NCBI GenBank assembly: GCA_013397695.1
Contig: VYZI01000127.1
Span: 1,584,860-1,648,859 of the forward strand
DNA from: Centropus unirufus
Lineage: Eukaryota; Chordata; Aves; Cuculiformes; Centropidae
Reading direction: 5' to 3'
DNA length: 64,000 bases
Numbering within the stretch: position 1 is the stretch's first letter; each line of letters starts with the position of its first letter. The notes under the pieces were generated by a model, which saw only the letters and a program-made list of their open reading frames with translations, was not told the origin of the DNA and ran no database searches. Of the stretch, positions 13,701 through 26,530 are shown one piece after another. Both the position numbers and the translations under genes were made by a program.

Positions 13701-13790
13701 AAAATCTAGGTGACAGAAGAGTGTAGAAAAAATTAGATCTCAAGTAGTGCAAAAACAATCACTTAGGAGCAGTCAGTAAAATATACTCAC
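4783..13790 (-). other. Large intron between exons 69- and 70-equivalents (9.0 kb)
   Basis: The largest complete intron in the window. It separates the second half of the ZZ finger from the following segment. Apart from a perfect 23-bp tandem duplication near 7123 and scattered A and T runs, I see no recognisable transposon, RNA gene or exon. It is AT-rich throughout, with no CpG-dense segment. Confidence 0.85.
7123..7168. repeat. Perfect 23-bp tandem duplication
   Basis: Two identical adjacent units, 7123-7145 and 7146-7168, starting gaaaaatttcagtcaagatc. With no mismatch, the duplication is probably recent. Confidence 0.95.
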
Positions 13791-13902
13791 GGGTATACAG
13801 TATTCCACCATTGGGTAATGCAATTTGTGCCCCTTTGCTGTACGGCCAGAAAAGAAACAGCTTTGACAGACGTCATAGTTGAAGTGCTTTAAGCTCCGGT
13901 AC
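13791..13902 (-). CDS. UTRN: UTRN exon equivalent to dystrophin exon 69 (second half of ZZ zinc finger)
   Basis: This 112-bp exon encodes Y-R-S-L-K-H, FNYDVCQSCFFSGR, T-A-K-G-H-K-L-H-Y-P-M-V-E-Y-C-I-P. It supplies the second CxxC pair and the GHKLH histidines of the ZZ domain. The RYxCxxC pair found in many ZZ domains is RYRSLKH here, as it is in dystrophin, so this is a family trait rather than damage. The acceptor is atccccatag, the donor gtgagt, and the exon ends in phase 0. Confidence 0.97.
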
Positions 13903-16283
13903 CTATGGGGATATTAAACAAAGCAATTAGAGCTTCCTAGGTTTAGTTCTGATGTTTACTTGTCATTAAGCCTCATGAGGCAAATTACTTTCTGAAATGG
14001 TGTCATCTGCTTTTCAGCAGCAGAAATACAAGGCCACGGTGAGTTTGTGGGGATTAGCTTGAAAAGCACCTTGAAATGCATGAGTGTGCACAACTGGGAC
14101 ACAGCAGGGCGAACACTTGTCATAGTTGCAGACCCAGAGGCACTTTGCCACTGTAGCAGCTACTCGGGACACACAGGAAACCTGCAGCCCTCATTCCAGA
14201 CAAACTTCCTACACTACACAGGTCACATCACCATGCAATGTGAAATTCCTGCCATCCAGGGAGCCAATGTCGATCATCTGTTGACCATTCTTCTTGGAAG
14301 CAGTACATCCTAGAGGCATCTGCTTCCTCGAGTGTGAAGAGTTCATAGCTTTAAAATTCAAACTGACTTCAAATTACATTCCTGTCTTTATTAGCAAGAC
14401 AGTACCTTATAATCTAATATTTATAAATCAAACTGGTTTACTTTTTTATGTCTTTACATTCACCAGCTAGTTTAAATGTTTATTATGCCATTTTAATACT
14501 CAAAAATGCCAAACACATTTCAGAAAATAAAATTCTTTATGATAAAAATAAAATTAAGTTTAAAATACATTGACTTATTTATTTGAAGAGCATGTATACT
14601 TACAATCACAGTAACAAACTTAAATAGTATCCCTTGTATTGAAATGGGGCCACCAGAAACAATTTTTTTTTTTCTAACTAAAGCTGACTAAAGCAACAAT
14701 TCAACAATTCAGCTCCAATTCCTGCCCAATGACTTTTATATTATGGTTATTCTGACTGGATGAGGTTATAACGTTTGTATGAAACTAAAAAGAGCCAACA
14801 GAGCCAAACTGAACAGCTACTGAATAGTTAAAGTTTAAACTACGTTGCTTCCTGAGAGCAGGTTTCAGTACCAAACCATATTTTTCCCCTGCTGGGTTTT
14901 ATGTTTTTCTTTGTTAGACAGTACGCATCCATAAATGTTAAGGTTCAATTTTAAGGTTGTTGATGCAACCGTTTATAATCTTTACGCAGAGCCTGAGTAT
15001 AAAATGGCTACATCTACCTTCTGCTAATGTTAGATGCTTTTATTGTTGCAGATCTCTAACTTCATTGTAGAAAGTATTTAGAACAAGCCATTATTTTGTC
15101 TTTCTCTTCTATCTCTATGCCCTCCTTATCCACACAAAATATTTCACTAATTACAAGATTCATCAGACCCAACTTAGGCATTTAAAAGACATCTGATCTG
15201 GAGCTCTGTCGCCTTATGCTCCCTCAAGCATTAAGAAAAATGGGAAAAAATAGAGGAATTATTTTTGGAACTACTTGCATATCCATATTGAAAGTAAAAG
15301 AAGAGTATTGCTAGCTAACTCTTATAAGTCTGACTAAAGCCAGAATGCCTGAAGCTAGGTGAGATGAATCTGACCTCAGGATTCATGGTATTATCCTTTA
15401 AAACAACAGAAGGAGAAGCAGAAAGCATTGGAACAAAAATTATTCATCTGCCTGGATGCGTAAAAAAAGGCTTAGAATAAGTTACAAAAAAGATTGCTTT
15501 ATATTGTTCCAGAATACCTAAATAATACACTCAGCCTCATGACCACAGCAGAGGAAAAAGGCAGTGGTGCCTAGCTCTAATCACTAATTTATTTTTTTTT
15601 TTACCATCGTTTCATCGTTCATTGTTTCATCGTTTCATTCACCTGTTAGTTTAAACAGTACCCACTAAGGTTACCAACTACTTCGTGCCCCATGATGATA
15701 ATTCATAGTAAAATCATACAGTTTAGGAGGAGAACATGGGGAATATTCCTGGTGGAATTCATGTGTTAAGTCAGTTTCTTTTGAACAGGTGAAAGTTAGG
15801 TCACGTCCAATGCTTTAACAGGAACTCTGCAAGTCTAGTCACAGTAAAATATCAACATCCATGCTAAGCAACGAAAGACTGCTGTTGGGTGGCCTTTAAT
15901 ACTGCCTGGCCTAAGATAGTTTTCCAGGCCCTGTGCAGGAGGAAAGGCAAACAGCACACATTTTCTTTTGATCAGTTCTTTTGGCCTTGTTCTTAGAGAT
16001 GGGGTGCATTTAACATGCTATCTGTTGGATCCAACAATGCCAACACACCCAGCAACAGCTCTCCACGCACACCTATCAAGTCGCAGGATCAGTGGATGTC
16101 AAACGGAGGCACTGCAGGAGTCAGAAACACACTGGCTCAGGCCATTCTGTGGCCTTAACCCTGGATGGCAGATCTCACCTTGAAAAAGGAAAATGATGAA
16201 AAACTAAAGAACCATAGTTGTTGGAAGGCATGTAAGTGTGGATATTTTCAGAGAAACCTTGTACCCAGCTCCCCTCCTCTTAC
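13903..16283 (-). other. Intron between exons 68- and 69-equivalents, splitting the ZZ finger (2.4 kb)
   Basis: The intron interrupts the ZZ domain inside an Arg codon. It holds a short octamer-like repeat near 15605-15640. Open frames at 14047-14313 and 15968-16183 show no known domain. Confidence 0.88.
15605..15640. repeat. Imperfect octamer repeat (tttcatcg)n
   Basis: Four or so degenerate copies of tttcatcg directly after a T-rich run. A simple repeat. Confidence 0.8.
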
Positions 16284-16450
16284 CTAAAGCCAACAATTGG
16301 ACACTCTTTGCAGATGTTGCACTTGGCCTGATGTTTTGCTGTTTCTGCAGCTGCCACGCGGTGTAGAACTGGTAGCCATACCATAGACTGTGGCTCTAAG
16401 CGCATCCAATCTATAAATTGCTTTACAGTTATTTCTGGCTTGTTATGGTT
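16284..16450 (-). CDS. UTRN: UTRN exon equivalent to dystrophin exon 68 (first half of ZZ zinc finger)
   Basis: This 167-bp exon begins N-H-N-K-P-E-I-T-V-K, continues DWMRLEPQSMVWLPVLHRVA and ends CNICKECPIVGFR. The last part is the first half of the ZZ zinc finger, with its leading CxxC pair. The ZZ domain strengthens binding to beta-dystroglycan and contacts other partners (family knowledge). The acceptor is ccctccacag and the donor gtaaga. The final Arg codon is split between this exon and the next. Confidence 0.97.
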
Positions 16451-18785
16451 CTGTGGAGGGAAGATAACCCCATCATCCAAATTAAAAAAAATAGCAACAT
16501 GCAAACAGATTTTCCTTAAAAAATAACTAAAAAAACCACCTGTGTAAATCCTTTTCATGCCAGGTTAATGTTAAACCATTTATAGGATACAAGAAAATGT
16601 CAATTAAAATAAAAATACCCTCAAAGTTATTCAGTAAGAATTTAGAAGACTGAACAGCTGTGATAGAGGAGGCAGATGGTAACACAGATGGAGTACCCAG
16701 AAAAGTAGCAATGGAGTCCATAGTGAAGCTATCTTTGAATTGAAAGAAGGGAGTATGAAAGGCAAGATCGTTCTGCAGTTCAGACATGCCGAAGACAATG
16801 GCTGTCTTTTGAATTAAGATTTATGCCAGACCACTAAAAATCAGTAGTGCTTGCATGTGTCTACTAATTGCCATGAGACTCACACTATATTTTCACTGTA
16901 TTCTGAGTCCATGCTATTTCAAGTTAGCACACTAAACACACAAATAAACAAACAGGTAAATAAATAATGAGAAAGAAATCTGCCACTTCCTGGCAATCAC
17001 TGCAAGAATATAAAGCTCAAGAATTAGTATGATTGTTTTAAGAAGCAAATACAGTTTCACATTCTAATTAATTGGTAGCCACCAGAGACACCTAGCTGTA
17101 ACATTATTATATTCATCAACTTAGTCATATGAACAAACGTCATCTTTCTGAACTTTCTGAACTTAGTGCAAGTAAGAGAACATAACTTAAAAAGAAAGTT
17201 ATTCTTAAATGGTAACACACAATAAGCAACATGAGACTTCTTAACCTATTGATAGTCCAAGTCAACTTTTACCAATAAGAGGGAGCAGCGTGAAAAAACA
17301 AACAAACAAAAAAAAAGAATAAAGCACTTTCCCCATCAGGAATTTTTTTTTCACTAGGCTGAGATAACTCTGTCATGCAGCTGTACACATTTTCTATGCT
17401 CTCTTAACAACCACGGTCTGAATTTGAGCTATTCATATGATACAAGGGATGCAATCTCATCCTATTTATACAATGCATAATACAATATCTCATCATATTT
17501 TTAAACATGATCTTGCTAGTACTCCTGGGAGAGGGAATAGATTCTGGAGGGACATAAGGATGATTCTTCTGTGACAGAGAAAGTCTGCCACTAACAAATG
17601 AATAATTTATTTTAGTGTGACTTGAACCACTTGAGGTCAGTGATAGATATGTCAAGCACCATCCCTTAGTGTTTGAATTAGAAATGTTAAAACCTCAGGG
17701 GAAGTTTTACATGGTTAATTTGTCAAACCAACTTCCATAACTATCTACCAAATTATTCATGAGCTGGACAAACATTCTTCCAGTCCCCTCTGAGTCCAGA
17801 AATGAATCTAATCGTGCTGAAAAAAAAGCTGGCACAACTGAATTTCTTGAAGCACTGGATGTAATGTAGAAATGTCTATGAAAGAATGGAAAAAGAAAGA
17901 TGCTCTAGAAACTCACTAAAGCATCTAATATTTGATTCAATAAGATTAGTAGTTTTGTATATGCCAAAATGAATTTTTAATCTGTATATAGTTTCTGACA
18001 ATGCTCAAAGCACCCAGTTTCAGAGAAATAATACTCTCAAGCAGTATAGTTATCACTAGCAAACAGTCAAAGCCTTAGGCAGCCTTGACAAAGTCTGAGT
18101 TGGGTTGTGTTCCATTACAACATTCTCTTTTTAATTCTCATCTTCTTTAAACCAACAGACGCTCCTTGCAGGCTCATTAACTCCCTGCATGTAGTGTGCA
18201 GCTGAACAGCAGGCTGTAAGACAGCTTTATCCCATGTTCTGATCTGCAGCATAAAGGCTCGTGATATATAAATGACTATGCTTGAAGTTTCATGCCTCTA
18301 CAAGCTCTTCTCTCAGTAAAATAATGCTAAATGATTTCCTGATGTACAAGGCCAAAAATTACTATCAACTCATTCACTTGTTGAGATCATGTCTTGTTCC
18401 AGAAGAGAAGAGCACATTCTCTCAGTATCGGGTTGCTTTGAATGATGCAAAGAAGGATAATTGGCTGCTACAAAAAATTTTAACAGCTTCAGAGCAGCCA
18501 ATATTGTCAAAACCACAAAGATTTATATGGGTTTTTTGCTAAGAAGCAATTTGTTTGATCCTCTCCTAAACCATAAACCACCTTTTACAGCTGCATTTTC
18601 ACAATACCTCTCCACAAAACCTCCTTCCTTTCGTTGCAGGACCATATTCATTTCTTTAGAAAAAAAATAAAAATAAAAATCAATGGATATTTTACAATTC
18701 CTGTGTTTCACCATGTAAGAATGAATCTTAAGACTCCAGAGAAAAAGATATATATTTTTTTACGTGAAGGTCTTTGTTATCTTAC
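16451..18785 (-). other. Intron between exons 67- and 68-equivalents (2.3 kb)
   Basis: Bounded by gtaaga and ccacag. A-rich run near 17293-17320. No gene, RNA or clear transposon was seen. Confidence 0.88.
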
Positions 18786-18943
18786 CTGTTGGAAGCAGCT
18801 GCGTACGCTGGGTTCAATGTTGCTGCCACCAAAGGCTGCAACTTCCCCAAGCTGCCGTGGGATCTGGATAGCATCATGAAGCAGCAGGCCTAGCTGCCTC
18901 TGGTCGCACATTTCTGTGGGGCTTGCCACCTCCTTGAAGAGAT
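18786..18943 (-). CDS. UTRN: UTRN exon equivalent to dystrophin exon 67 (EF-hand-like region 2)
   Basis: This 158-bp exon encodes L-F-K-E-V-A-S-P-T-E-M-C-D-Q-R-Q, LGLLLHDAIQIPRQLGEV, A-A-F-G-G-S-N-I-E-P-S-V-R-S-C-F-Q-Q. It is the second EF-hand-like module, among the most conserved parts of the dystrophin family. The acceptor is ttggtgttgcag and the donor gtaaga. It leaves in phase 0. Length equals the dystrophin exon. The stretch after E-V-A is S-P-T-E-M-C-D-Q, utrophin-like and distinct from dystrophin's S-S-T-G-F-C-D-Q. Confidence 0.97.
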
Positions 18944-19803
18944 CTGCAACACCAACAAGAGGCACTGGCTCATTTCACTTCTGTGCACACCCTTTTACTC
19001 AGTAATGCTAGGGCTTCAGCCTTGTAACTTGGGTAATCCAGACATGGTTACAGAAAGCCACTGACTGTCCAACTTACAATAGTTTACCTTCATCTAATCT
19101 TCATTATTTTGACTATGTTTTGTTGATCTGTAACCACACAAATGAGATAAGTAAGACCAAATGGAGGAAACTATAGAGCTTCTTGTGGCAACTCTTGGTA
19201 AAACTGCACATTGCACCTCCTGTTTTACCTATGAGCAGATGTGTGACAAAACAAGAGATCACAAAATCAGAACAGCTTTTTGTTGCAATTCTTCATTACC
19301 ACATTAAGTCTCCCTAATATTTATTAAGTTTTCCATGCTATCACTAAGGAAGAAGAGCATATTTCAGAAATCCATATCTTACACTGAAGTGTCATCCTTT
19401 GGAAGCTGGGGACAGAAGCACGGTTTCTCTGAACTGGGATTAGAAATTAGCACATCACAGGTGGTCAAGTGAAACAGCTTCAAGCAAGAACAGGAGCAAG
19501 CAAGGCAACTCAAACTTCACATTAATCACATTTGCTTCCCAGATAGCCATGTCTGCTTTTACGTACTTTCCCTTTACTGAGTCTCTTTTCCTAAGGTAGG
19601 GGTGTTTTAAGATCCAAACAACAGAGAGAATCGAGGCTGAAAAGGATCTAGAAAACTGTTCCAGATACATCACTTGCTGGGAATAAAGATATTGCTTGTA
19701 CCTCCTTAAGAATCACAGTAAAGTATGGAATTAATAGGCCTGTCTGCAGCATAGATGTTTAAGTGATTTTTTAACAGATTTCCTTGATTGGATATTTTTA
19801 ATT

Positions 19804-20084
19804 AGAATCATAGAATCATTTAGTTTGGAAGAGACTTCCACGATCATCAGTTCAATTATCAATACAACACTGCCATGCCTACTAAATCATGTCCTGAAGT
19901 GCCACATCTACACACTTCTTCAGCAGCTCCAGGGATGCTGACTGCAACACTTCCCTGTGCAAAGTGTTCCAATGCGTCACCCCTCTTTCAGTATAGAAAT
20001 TTTTCCTCATATCCAGTGTAAGCCTCCCCTGGTGCAACTTGAGGCCATTTCTGCTTTCCTATCCCTTGTTACTTGGGAGAAGAA
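19804..20084 (-). repeat. CR1 LINE, 3' end fragment
   Basis: The left end reads agaatcatagaatcattta, the reverse complement of the CR1 3' terminal repeat. The following blocks (gttccaatgcgtcaccc, ttttcctcatatccag, ttgaggccatttctgc, cttgttacttgggagaag) match remembered CR1 consensus in order. The element therefore lies in the same orientation as UTRN. It is 5'-truncated to about 280 bp, as is normal for CR1, and has many substitutions, so it is old. Confidence 0.9.
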
Positions 20085-21667
20085 TTGTTAAAACATTCAG
20101 CTTAAATTTCTAATGCTTAGGCCATCAATCTTTCATTTATGAACTTTATAGCTGTGTACATTAATATTTAGTCATAAGATTAACTCTGTTTAAGATATTT
20201 TCAGGAGAGATTAATCTCAGAAATATTTTTAAATTCTGATTAGTATAAAGTACAGAAGTACTTTAAATGAATTCATTCCACTTGGCTTTTACATTCTCAT
20301 TTTGCACTCAAAGGCTGACTGGGTTAAATCTCCAAATAATTTTAAAAGAAAAAAAATCCATTTATACTATTCCCCAATTTTTCATGTTTCTCACCAGAAA
20401 AAAGATTAGAAATAAATGAAATTTGAAAATTCAGTCTGACTGCACTTCTGAATGAGAAACAGACAAGCTTTGTTCAGAAACACTCAAGAGAAACTCTTTT
20501 ACTACACTCTGTAAATTGTTTTGCCCTTCATTTGGAGCAACTGTCAAGCTTTGTCAGTGTGCTTCTGAAAGTCTGGTCGTACAGTTTTTCCTTGGCAAAG
20601 GGAGCTGAAGCAGAAGAAAGGCTTTTCACAAACTAGAAATCCAGATGACTGAATTAATTTTAACAATTACTTGTATCTTTCTTGCCCCTTACCTAGTCAA
20701 ACAAATGTCACAAGCAGCTTCAGCACTTGGTGGTGAGAAAAATAAAACAGACAACAGCGGTGACAGAACTAGTGGTGCATGGCTGAAGGCTCATCTTGGC
20801 AAGCCCAGAGCCTGGCTAGCTTCTTCAGCTACAACTTGGATAGTTTTCCAGTTTCTAAGAGTCAGTTTTAAAAAAATATAAATGAAAAATATGCTCATTT
20901 TATTCTTTCTGTTTGCATCAGTTTACAGTGGAAACAGGCACTAAAAGAAGAACAATTCATTAAATGCTGTAGCTGGGAGGAAGATGAAGTCATTTCCTAA
21001 GCCCTAAACCTTCAGTTGATTGGGGAGCTAGCAACAGGAGAATCCATGGGGCCAGAGAGGAATCAGGGAAGGTAATAGTTAGTGTCGATCTAAGTGGGAA
21101 ATCAACAAGTATCTTTGAAGAGCTCAAACACCTCCAAAACACTACATTTGAAAAGCAAGGGACCTTAACCCTGGCAGCTGTCACAAAACCAATGAGTGTC
21201 CAAGTGCAAGGGAGTATGATATTCTCTTCTCCCAAAACCCTCAATGCCTTCCTTCAGTGTGACACACAGGAGGAGCTCCTCAACTAAAGCCATGGAAAGC
21301 CAAAATGGTCTTGTTATCAGGTCAAGCTTTTCCAAGTAATCCACAAGCTCCTTCTTGGCAAAGAGGGCATGGTGAGAGAAGTTCCCAAGTGGCAGACACA
21401 TGGGAGGAGGACAACCCATTTTAGGTCCAACAGGCTGCAGGCAGACACCACACTTGCCAATGGGAAAAAAAAGATCATGTACCTGACCCATCAGCACTGT
21501 CAGAAGCCACACACTTATAAATGGAGTTTGTCAGTATGTACCTACATATTAAGAGAGCTTATCCATACAATACATTGATATAAAGGCTAAACTGTATCAA
21601 GGACTCTACCAAAAGCACAGGAACCATGATGTGGGAAGCACAAGAAAATATTCAGATCCAAGCCGGA

Positions 21668-21694
21668 GGGGTTTCGGGTGGGGGGCAGGTGGGG
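21668..21694 (+). other. G-quadruplex candidate
   Basis: Four runs of at least three G (4, 3, 6 and 4 long), separated by loops of 4, 1 and 5 bases, fit the usual G4 pattern. It lies on the strand opposite to UTRN transcription, i.e. on the template strand of the gene. Confidence 0.65.
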
Positions 21695-23428
21695 AGGAAT
21701 AGAAACAAAAAAAACAAAAATGTAGTTTATTTTTAAGTTCAATTCAGCCTTACACTAGTATTTTAAGGATGACACCAGTAGAACTCAAACTGTAACTAAG
21801 ATGGACAACGCATAAAAAGGTACTTATTGGCTGGTATAGAAGAGGATACCTGAAAATGTTGAGAAGTTTGTAACATATCCATCAAAAGAGTAATAAGATA
21901 GTATTAAAGTGTCCATGACACATGTTTTGTCAAGATATCAAATCACAAACCTAGCACTGTCAAAACTTGAACCACCCCGGCAGCTTCAAGGAATCTTGTG
22001 ACAAAGACTTCAGTTACACCAAAATATCATTACAAATACACAAATGGTAAACATTCCAGCATCTGTTCATGTGCATTGTTACAAATAGGATGCACATTCT
22101 TTTTTTCTTCCCCCTTTGTTAAAACTATCAGATGTTAGTCCAAACAGGTTTGAAAATTAACATTTAAAAAAACAATAACATTCCAAGGATTATGTATGTC
22201 CTTTGAAAACCGAGCCACTTGTCAGTTCTGTTTTTTTTTTTCAAGTAGCTCTTCTTTTTCACCTCAAAACCTACAGGTTTTATGCATTAAATGATATGGT
22301 CCAAAATACAAATCCCTGACTCATCACCGCCTCTTAAACTGAAGAAAAGAGAGTGAAGACATCATTTGTCTCCCGATTGCATGACCAGGCATAAAATCTG
22401 CTGTGAATAATCCTGCATGCAAATAAAATTTTTTTCTGTTATAAATACTTGCTGATATGATTGAAAATTACCTTTCAAAAACTTTTTTCTACGTTATTCA
22501 GAAGTCCTGCATTACTGTATGAACAAGTGGTAAAAAAGGTATAATATAACAATCTATATTACATTAATAAAAATATTGTTTATTCTATTCTGGGTACTTT
22601 GGAACTAAGCTACTATTATCTTTTGTCATGTGCAGCCTTTTTCTTCTTTTCTTTTCCATTTTTAAGTCTAATTCTATACTCATGAACTGAGTAGCACATC
22701 TGGGCACAGTTCCAAGCAATGGAACTCTGTCATCCATATCATTAAGCTGCTAAACGTATATCGATCATGCTTTTGGATCAAGAACAACTAAGTCTAACTC
22801 CCAGAAAAACAGGAACAATGTAAGAGTAAAGGGTAGTCGGGGTTTATTACCAACAGGTAGGTCATATATGTCCTCCCCTGTTTTGGCAGTAAAGAGAGCG
22901 TAACGTTGATACAGCCTGATCAGGTCATTGACTTCAACAACAAAGAAGGGCCCATGGCTTTTTGCCCTATGAGTATAGATGTAACCAGCTTACAACAACT
23001 CAAATTCAGTTGCAGATCCATTTTCCATTCATAGGAGTATCCAGGTCTGTGCTTGTGGTTAAGCACGTCCTTAAAGATTTTCAAGAATAAGCATTCTTTA
23101 ATTGAGGCTTCAATGTTTCTTCCAAAGTAATGGGGACTTTTTTTTTAATTAAAGATTCATTCTTATGTCAAACCTGAGGTCTAGCATTTTAAAAAGAAGC
23201 TTATTTAATTAAGGAAAAAATCCTAGAAACTTAGCTGGCAAAATGTATTTTAAAAAATTAATCAGGTGAAAAGATCCTACCTATAATTGAAATGAATGTA
23301 CAGTTAACTAAATCCCTACTTTACTGAAAGTGAATGTGATTAAAGGTGGCTGTTAAAACCAAATAAAAATAGAATATAAAAAGGTTTCACATTAAAGAAA
23401 AACAAAAAAAGAAGAAAAGCTTTATTTA

Positions 23429-23448
23429 CCCCCCCCCCAAAAAAAAAA
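23429..23448. repeat. C10A10 homopolymer junction
   Basis: Ten C followed by ten A. Length here is prone to replication slippage and to sequencing error. Confidence 0.8.
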
Positions 23449-25589
23449 GAAGATGAAGGTCAGTTCTACTGGCAAACTGTTGGTTTAACATTATCTCATA
23501 AACCCAATGTCTCAATAGCCCAGAAATTATATTTCTTCAAATTGATCCCTGAAGGGCTAGTCTCTAGGAGTCTCAGGTAGAAAACATCTGAGACAGTCTG
23601 GTTAAGCATTTTACAAAAGATCAAAGGGTTCACCCAAAGGTGTTTAAAACAAGAAACTTGCCTATTTTACAACCAACTACTCTGAGAAGAGTACACCTCC
23701 ACTTCAGGCATGGTCTGTGCCTTGCAAAGGGCTCCATCTGCAACCACAGGATGACTGCCACGCTCAGAGGAGCCTGGGACTGACATTAACTCAGAAATGA
23801 TTAGAAGAAATATAAACAAAAGGAGAAGCCAATGGCAGCAGTTGGTCTGAGAAAGGAAAAAAAGCAGAAGGCAGGCAATTCGTAAGTAGCCCCTAGGCCT
23901 GGTGGTACTGCTCATTCTTCCAAGTGACATTTCCTTGAAATTACCGAGCATTTCCATTATGATTTTCACCTGAGGATCTGAAAGATCAATAGATATGACA
24001 AAATTTCTCTCAACAGTAGATGAGTAGTAGGGTGTGACAAAATCAAAACAAGCAAGAGAGCTCCCAGCAGAGATCAGTCTGTGACACCACTGGTGCCAGA
24101 GGACCTCAAAACGCCGACTGCATAACACCACAAGCCAACAACCAGTATCTGACAGCATTATTTCCTTTCTTGCTTCCACATAATTTCTTTCAACTTAAAG
24201 AGATTTGTTTTGTAACTATTCTATGATTTGTAAGGATAATATGGCTAACATAAAAGATATGAAAGCCTGACTCACTGACCAGAAGTCTCCTGGTACTTTT
24301 CTGCTCTAGTTTTATAGGGAGCTTTGCAACAATCTTCTGGAAAAAGCCCACCTTGTTACCTTGGGTTATTCACATCTGCAGGCACCATCAGTTGTCATTT
24401 TTATTTTTCTACTAGACACAAAGCAACAACACAAAAATGAATCCAGCCTGTATTCAGTAACTGTAACTATATATTAATTAATTACTGATAGCAATTTAAT
24501 GTGAGTTTATTTCCAGCTTTAGGGTTTTTTAAGCCATCTTTTAGTAAGGTTATCATTCTGTTATCCATAGCCTTTATTTCACAGTGAACAGCCATCACCT
24601 CCTGAATTGTCATTACTGAATAGAAGTTATGTCTACCAAGCTCTTTTAGTTGTGGACTAATACATAAAAGTGCCAAATGTCATAAGGGAACTGAAAAAAT
24701 GGTTTTGGTATGGGCTCAGGTTTGGAGACTGAAATATGCCCCAGTGCATAAGATACCTGTGCTGCTTCTGCTCAACAACCAAGACTACCTACAAATATTT
24801 CTAAGGAAAGTAGCAATCGTGGCAGAGCCCCAGTACTACATGGCAAATACAGTCTTTATACATTTATATGAGTTCCCACAGAACTACTGCAAAGAATAGT
24901 AATTTTAGGATTATGTTCATAATATATTAATGTTCTGCACCCAGGATGATCTCAAATACTGCTTGTTCTGTACTTGGTGGGTTTTGCCACAAAGTTACTC
25001 AATTCTCTTCTGCTCTGGCTATTATTGATCTAAAAATGTTTTTATACTACTTAGTATTTCTCAAGCTTGTGAGATTACTTAAATCAACATAATTTAAAAT
25101 TTTATTGTACAACTCTGGAAGGAAGCACGGATACTGGAAACTATTTTCAGAGTTCAGACCAACTTTCCCGTAGACCACAAAATACAATTGTGGAATTTTG
25201 ATGTATTTCCTTGCTTTAAGGATATATCAACCTGTTCCAATCAACACTGACTTGCTTGATTTTTCCCTAAACAAATCATACACACAAAGAACAGAATCAA
25301 ATACTTCTCTACCTTCCACACAGCAACATTCTCCTTTGCTTTTGGGAAGCATAATACTGTGCATTATGACGATGCATAATTGACATCGATAGGTTTCAGT
25401 CAGGATCTAAATCCTACTTTCTCCATTGTCAGTGGCAATAATGAAAACAAGTCTATTTTACTTACAAGAAAATTGTCTTGCTACAGGCATGAGAAATGTT
25501 TTCCAACACATCTTTCTATAGCATCTGTTGTTATTGTATTGTACATAATTATACATTGCAAGTATTTTATAAAGTACATTCATCCTTAC

Positions 25590-25675
25590 ATCTGTACTTC
25601 TCTTCCAGAAGGCCCTTAGAAAGAGACATCAAACCAATTTTCAGGGACTGCACTCGAATTTTTCCAGTTCGGCCA
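25590..25675 (-). CDS. UTRN: UTRN exon equivalent to dystrophin exon 66 (EF-hand-like region)
   Basis: This 86-bp exon encodes GRTGKIRVQSLKIGLMSL, S-K-G-L-L-E-E-K-Y-R. It sits between the two EF-hand-like modules. R-V-Q-S-L-K-I-G is the utrophin form; dystrophin has R-V-L-S-F-K-T-G. The acceptor is tataatttcag, the donor gtaagg. One base is left to start the Tyr codon completed by the next exon. Confidence 0.96.
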
Positions 25676-26486
25676 CTGAAATTATAAAGACAAGACAATT
25701 TAATACAATATAACTTTATTTCATTCCAATTCGTCTATTCAAAAAGCAAAGGCATCAGTGAGTTCTACTTCAAATACACTTCAAATCTTAAAACAAATTA
25801 ACACTACAAAACACATTAGGAATGGTTCCCTTACAAAAGCTCAGCTCACCTTCTAAGTAGTTTACACGTCAAAACAGTTCATATTACTCCAAAAGGGCAG
25901 ATATTTAGCTCTGCAAAGCTCTCAACATGATTTAGTATGTGAGATACACAGAAAAAAATACATGAGCACACAGCAGGAAAGCCTATTACCCAATGTGAAA
26001 CGTAAGTACTGTAAAATAAAACCAAGTTTCCATATCAGAGTAATTCAATTTTTTCACTTCATTTTTAACTTCTATGTTTAAAATGCTCTGATGTACGTGT
26101 GTATCAGGACAAAACCAGCCAACCACATGCTGTAATTAAATGATGTGGAGCTGTTTTTGTGTTTTGTTTTTTTCAAGCAATTTGACTCCTGGCTTATCTT
26201 GCCCAGCATGAAAATCATGCCCTGTCCTCCAAAAATACATATTAAACCTTGAGCAACTGGAGAGCAGATAAGTAGATAGCAAAGCAAGTGATTTTAAACC
26301 TGCAAGACAAACACTCTTCAGAAATCAAAAGCAACAAAACCAGGTTACATGGAAAAGGATAATTTCAAAGATCAAAAGATCAGTGCAGAAACATTCTAAA
26401 AGGATCAGGTGATGTCCTCCTCCAGAGACAAAAAACACCCCACAATTTGACAATAGATGAAACAAATAATGAGAACAATAATCAAA

Positions 26487-26530
26487 TATACACACGCACA
26501 CATATATACACACACACACACACTATACAC
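26487..26530. repeat. (CA)n microsatellite with TA interruptions
   Basis: Alternating CA/TA tract of about 44 bp; the longest pure part is a run of CA units at about 26508-26523. Likely to vary in length between individuals. Confidence 0.9.

Larger units (their letters stand above)
18944..25589 (-). other. Intron between exons 66- and 67-equivalents (6.6 kb)
   Basis: Holds a CR1 fragment at 19804-20084, a G-quadruplex candidate at 21668-21694, a C10A10 run at 23429-23448 and two unusually long minus-strand open regions (20990-21512 and 23667-24179). None of the open regions has a domain I recognise. The rest is AT-rich single-copy-like sequence. Confidence 0.85.
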
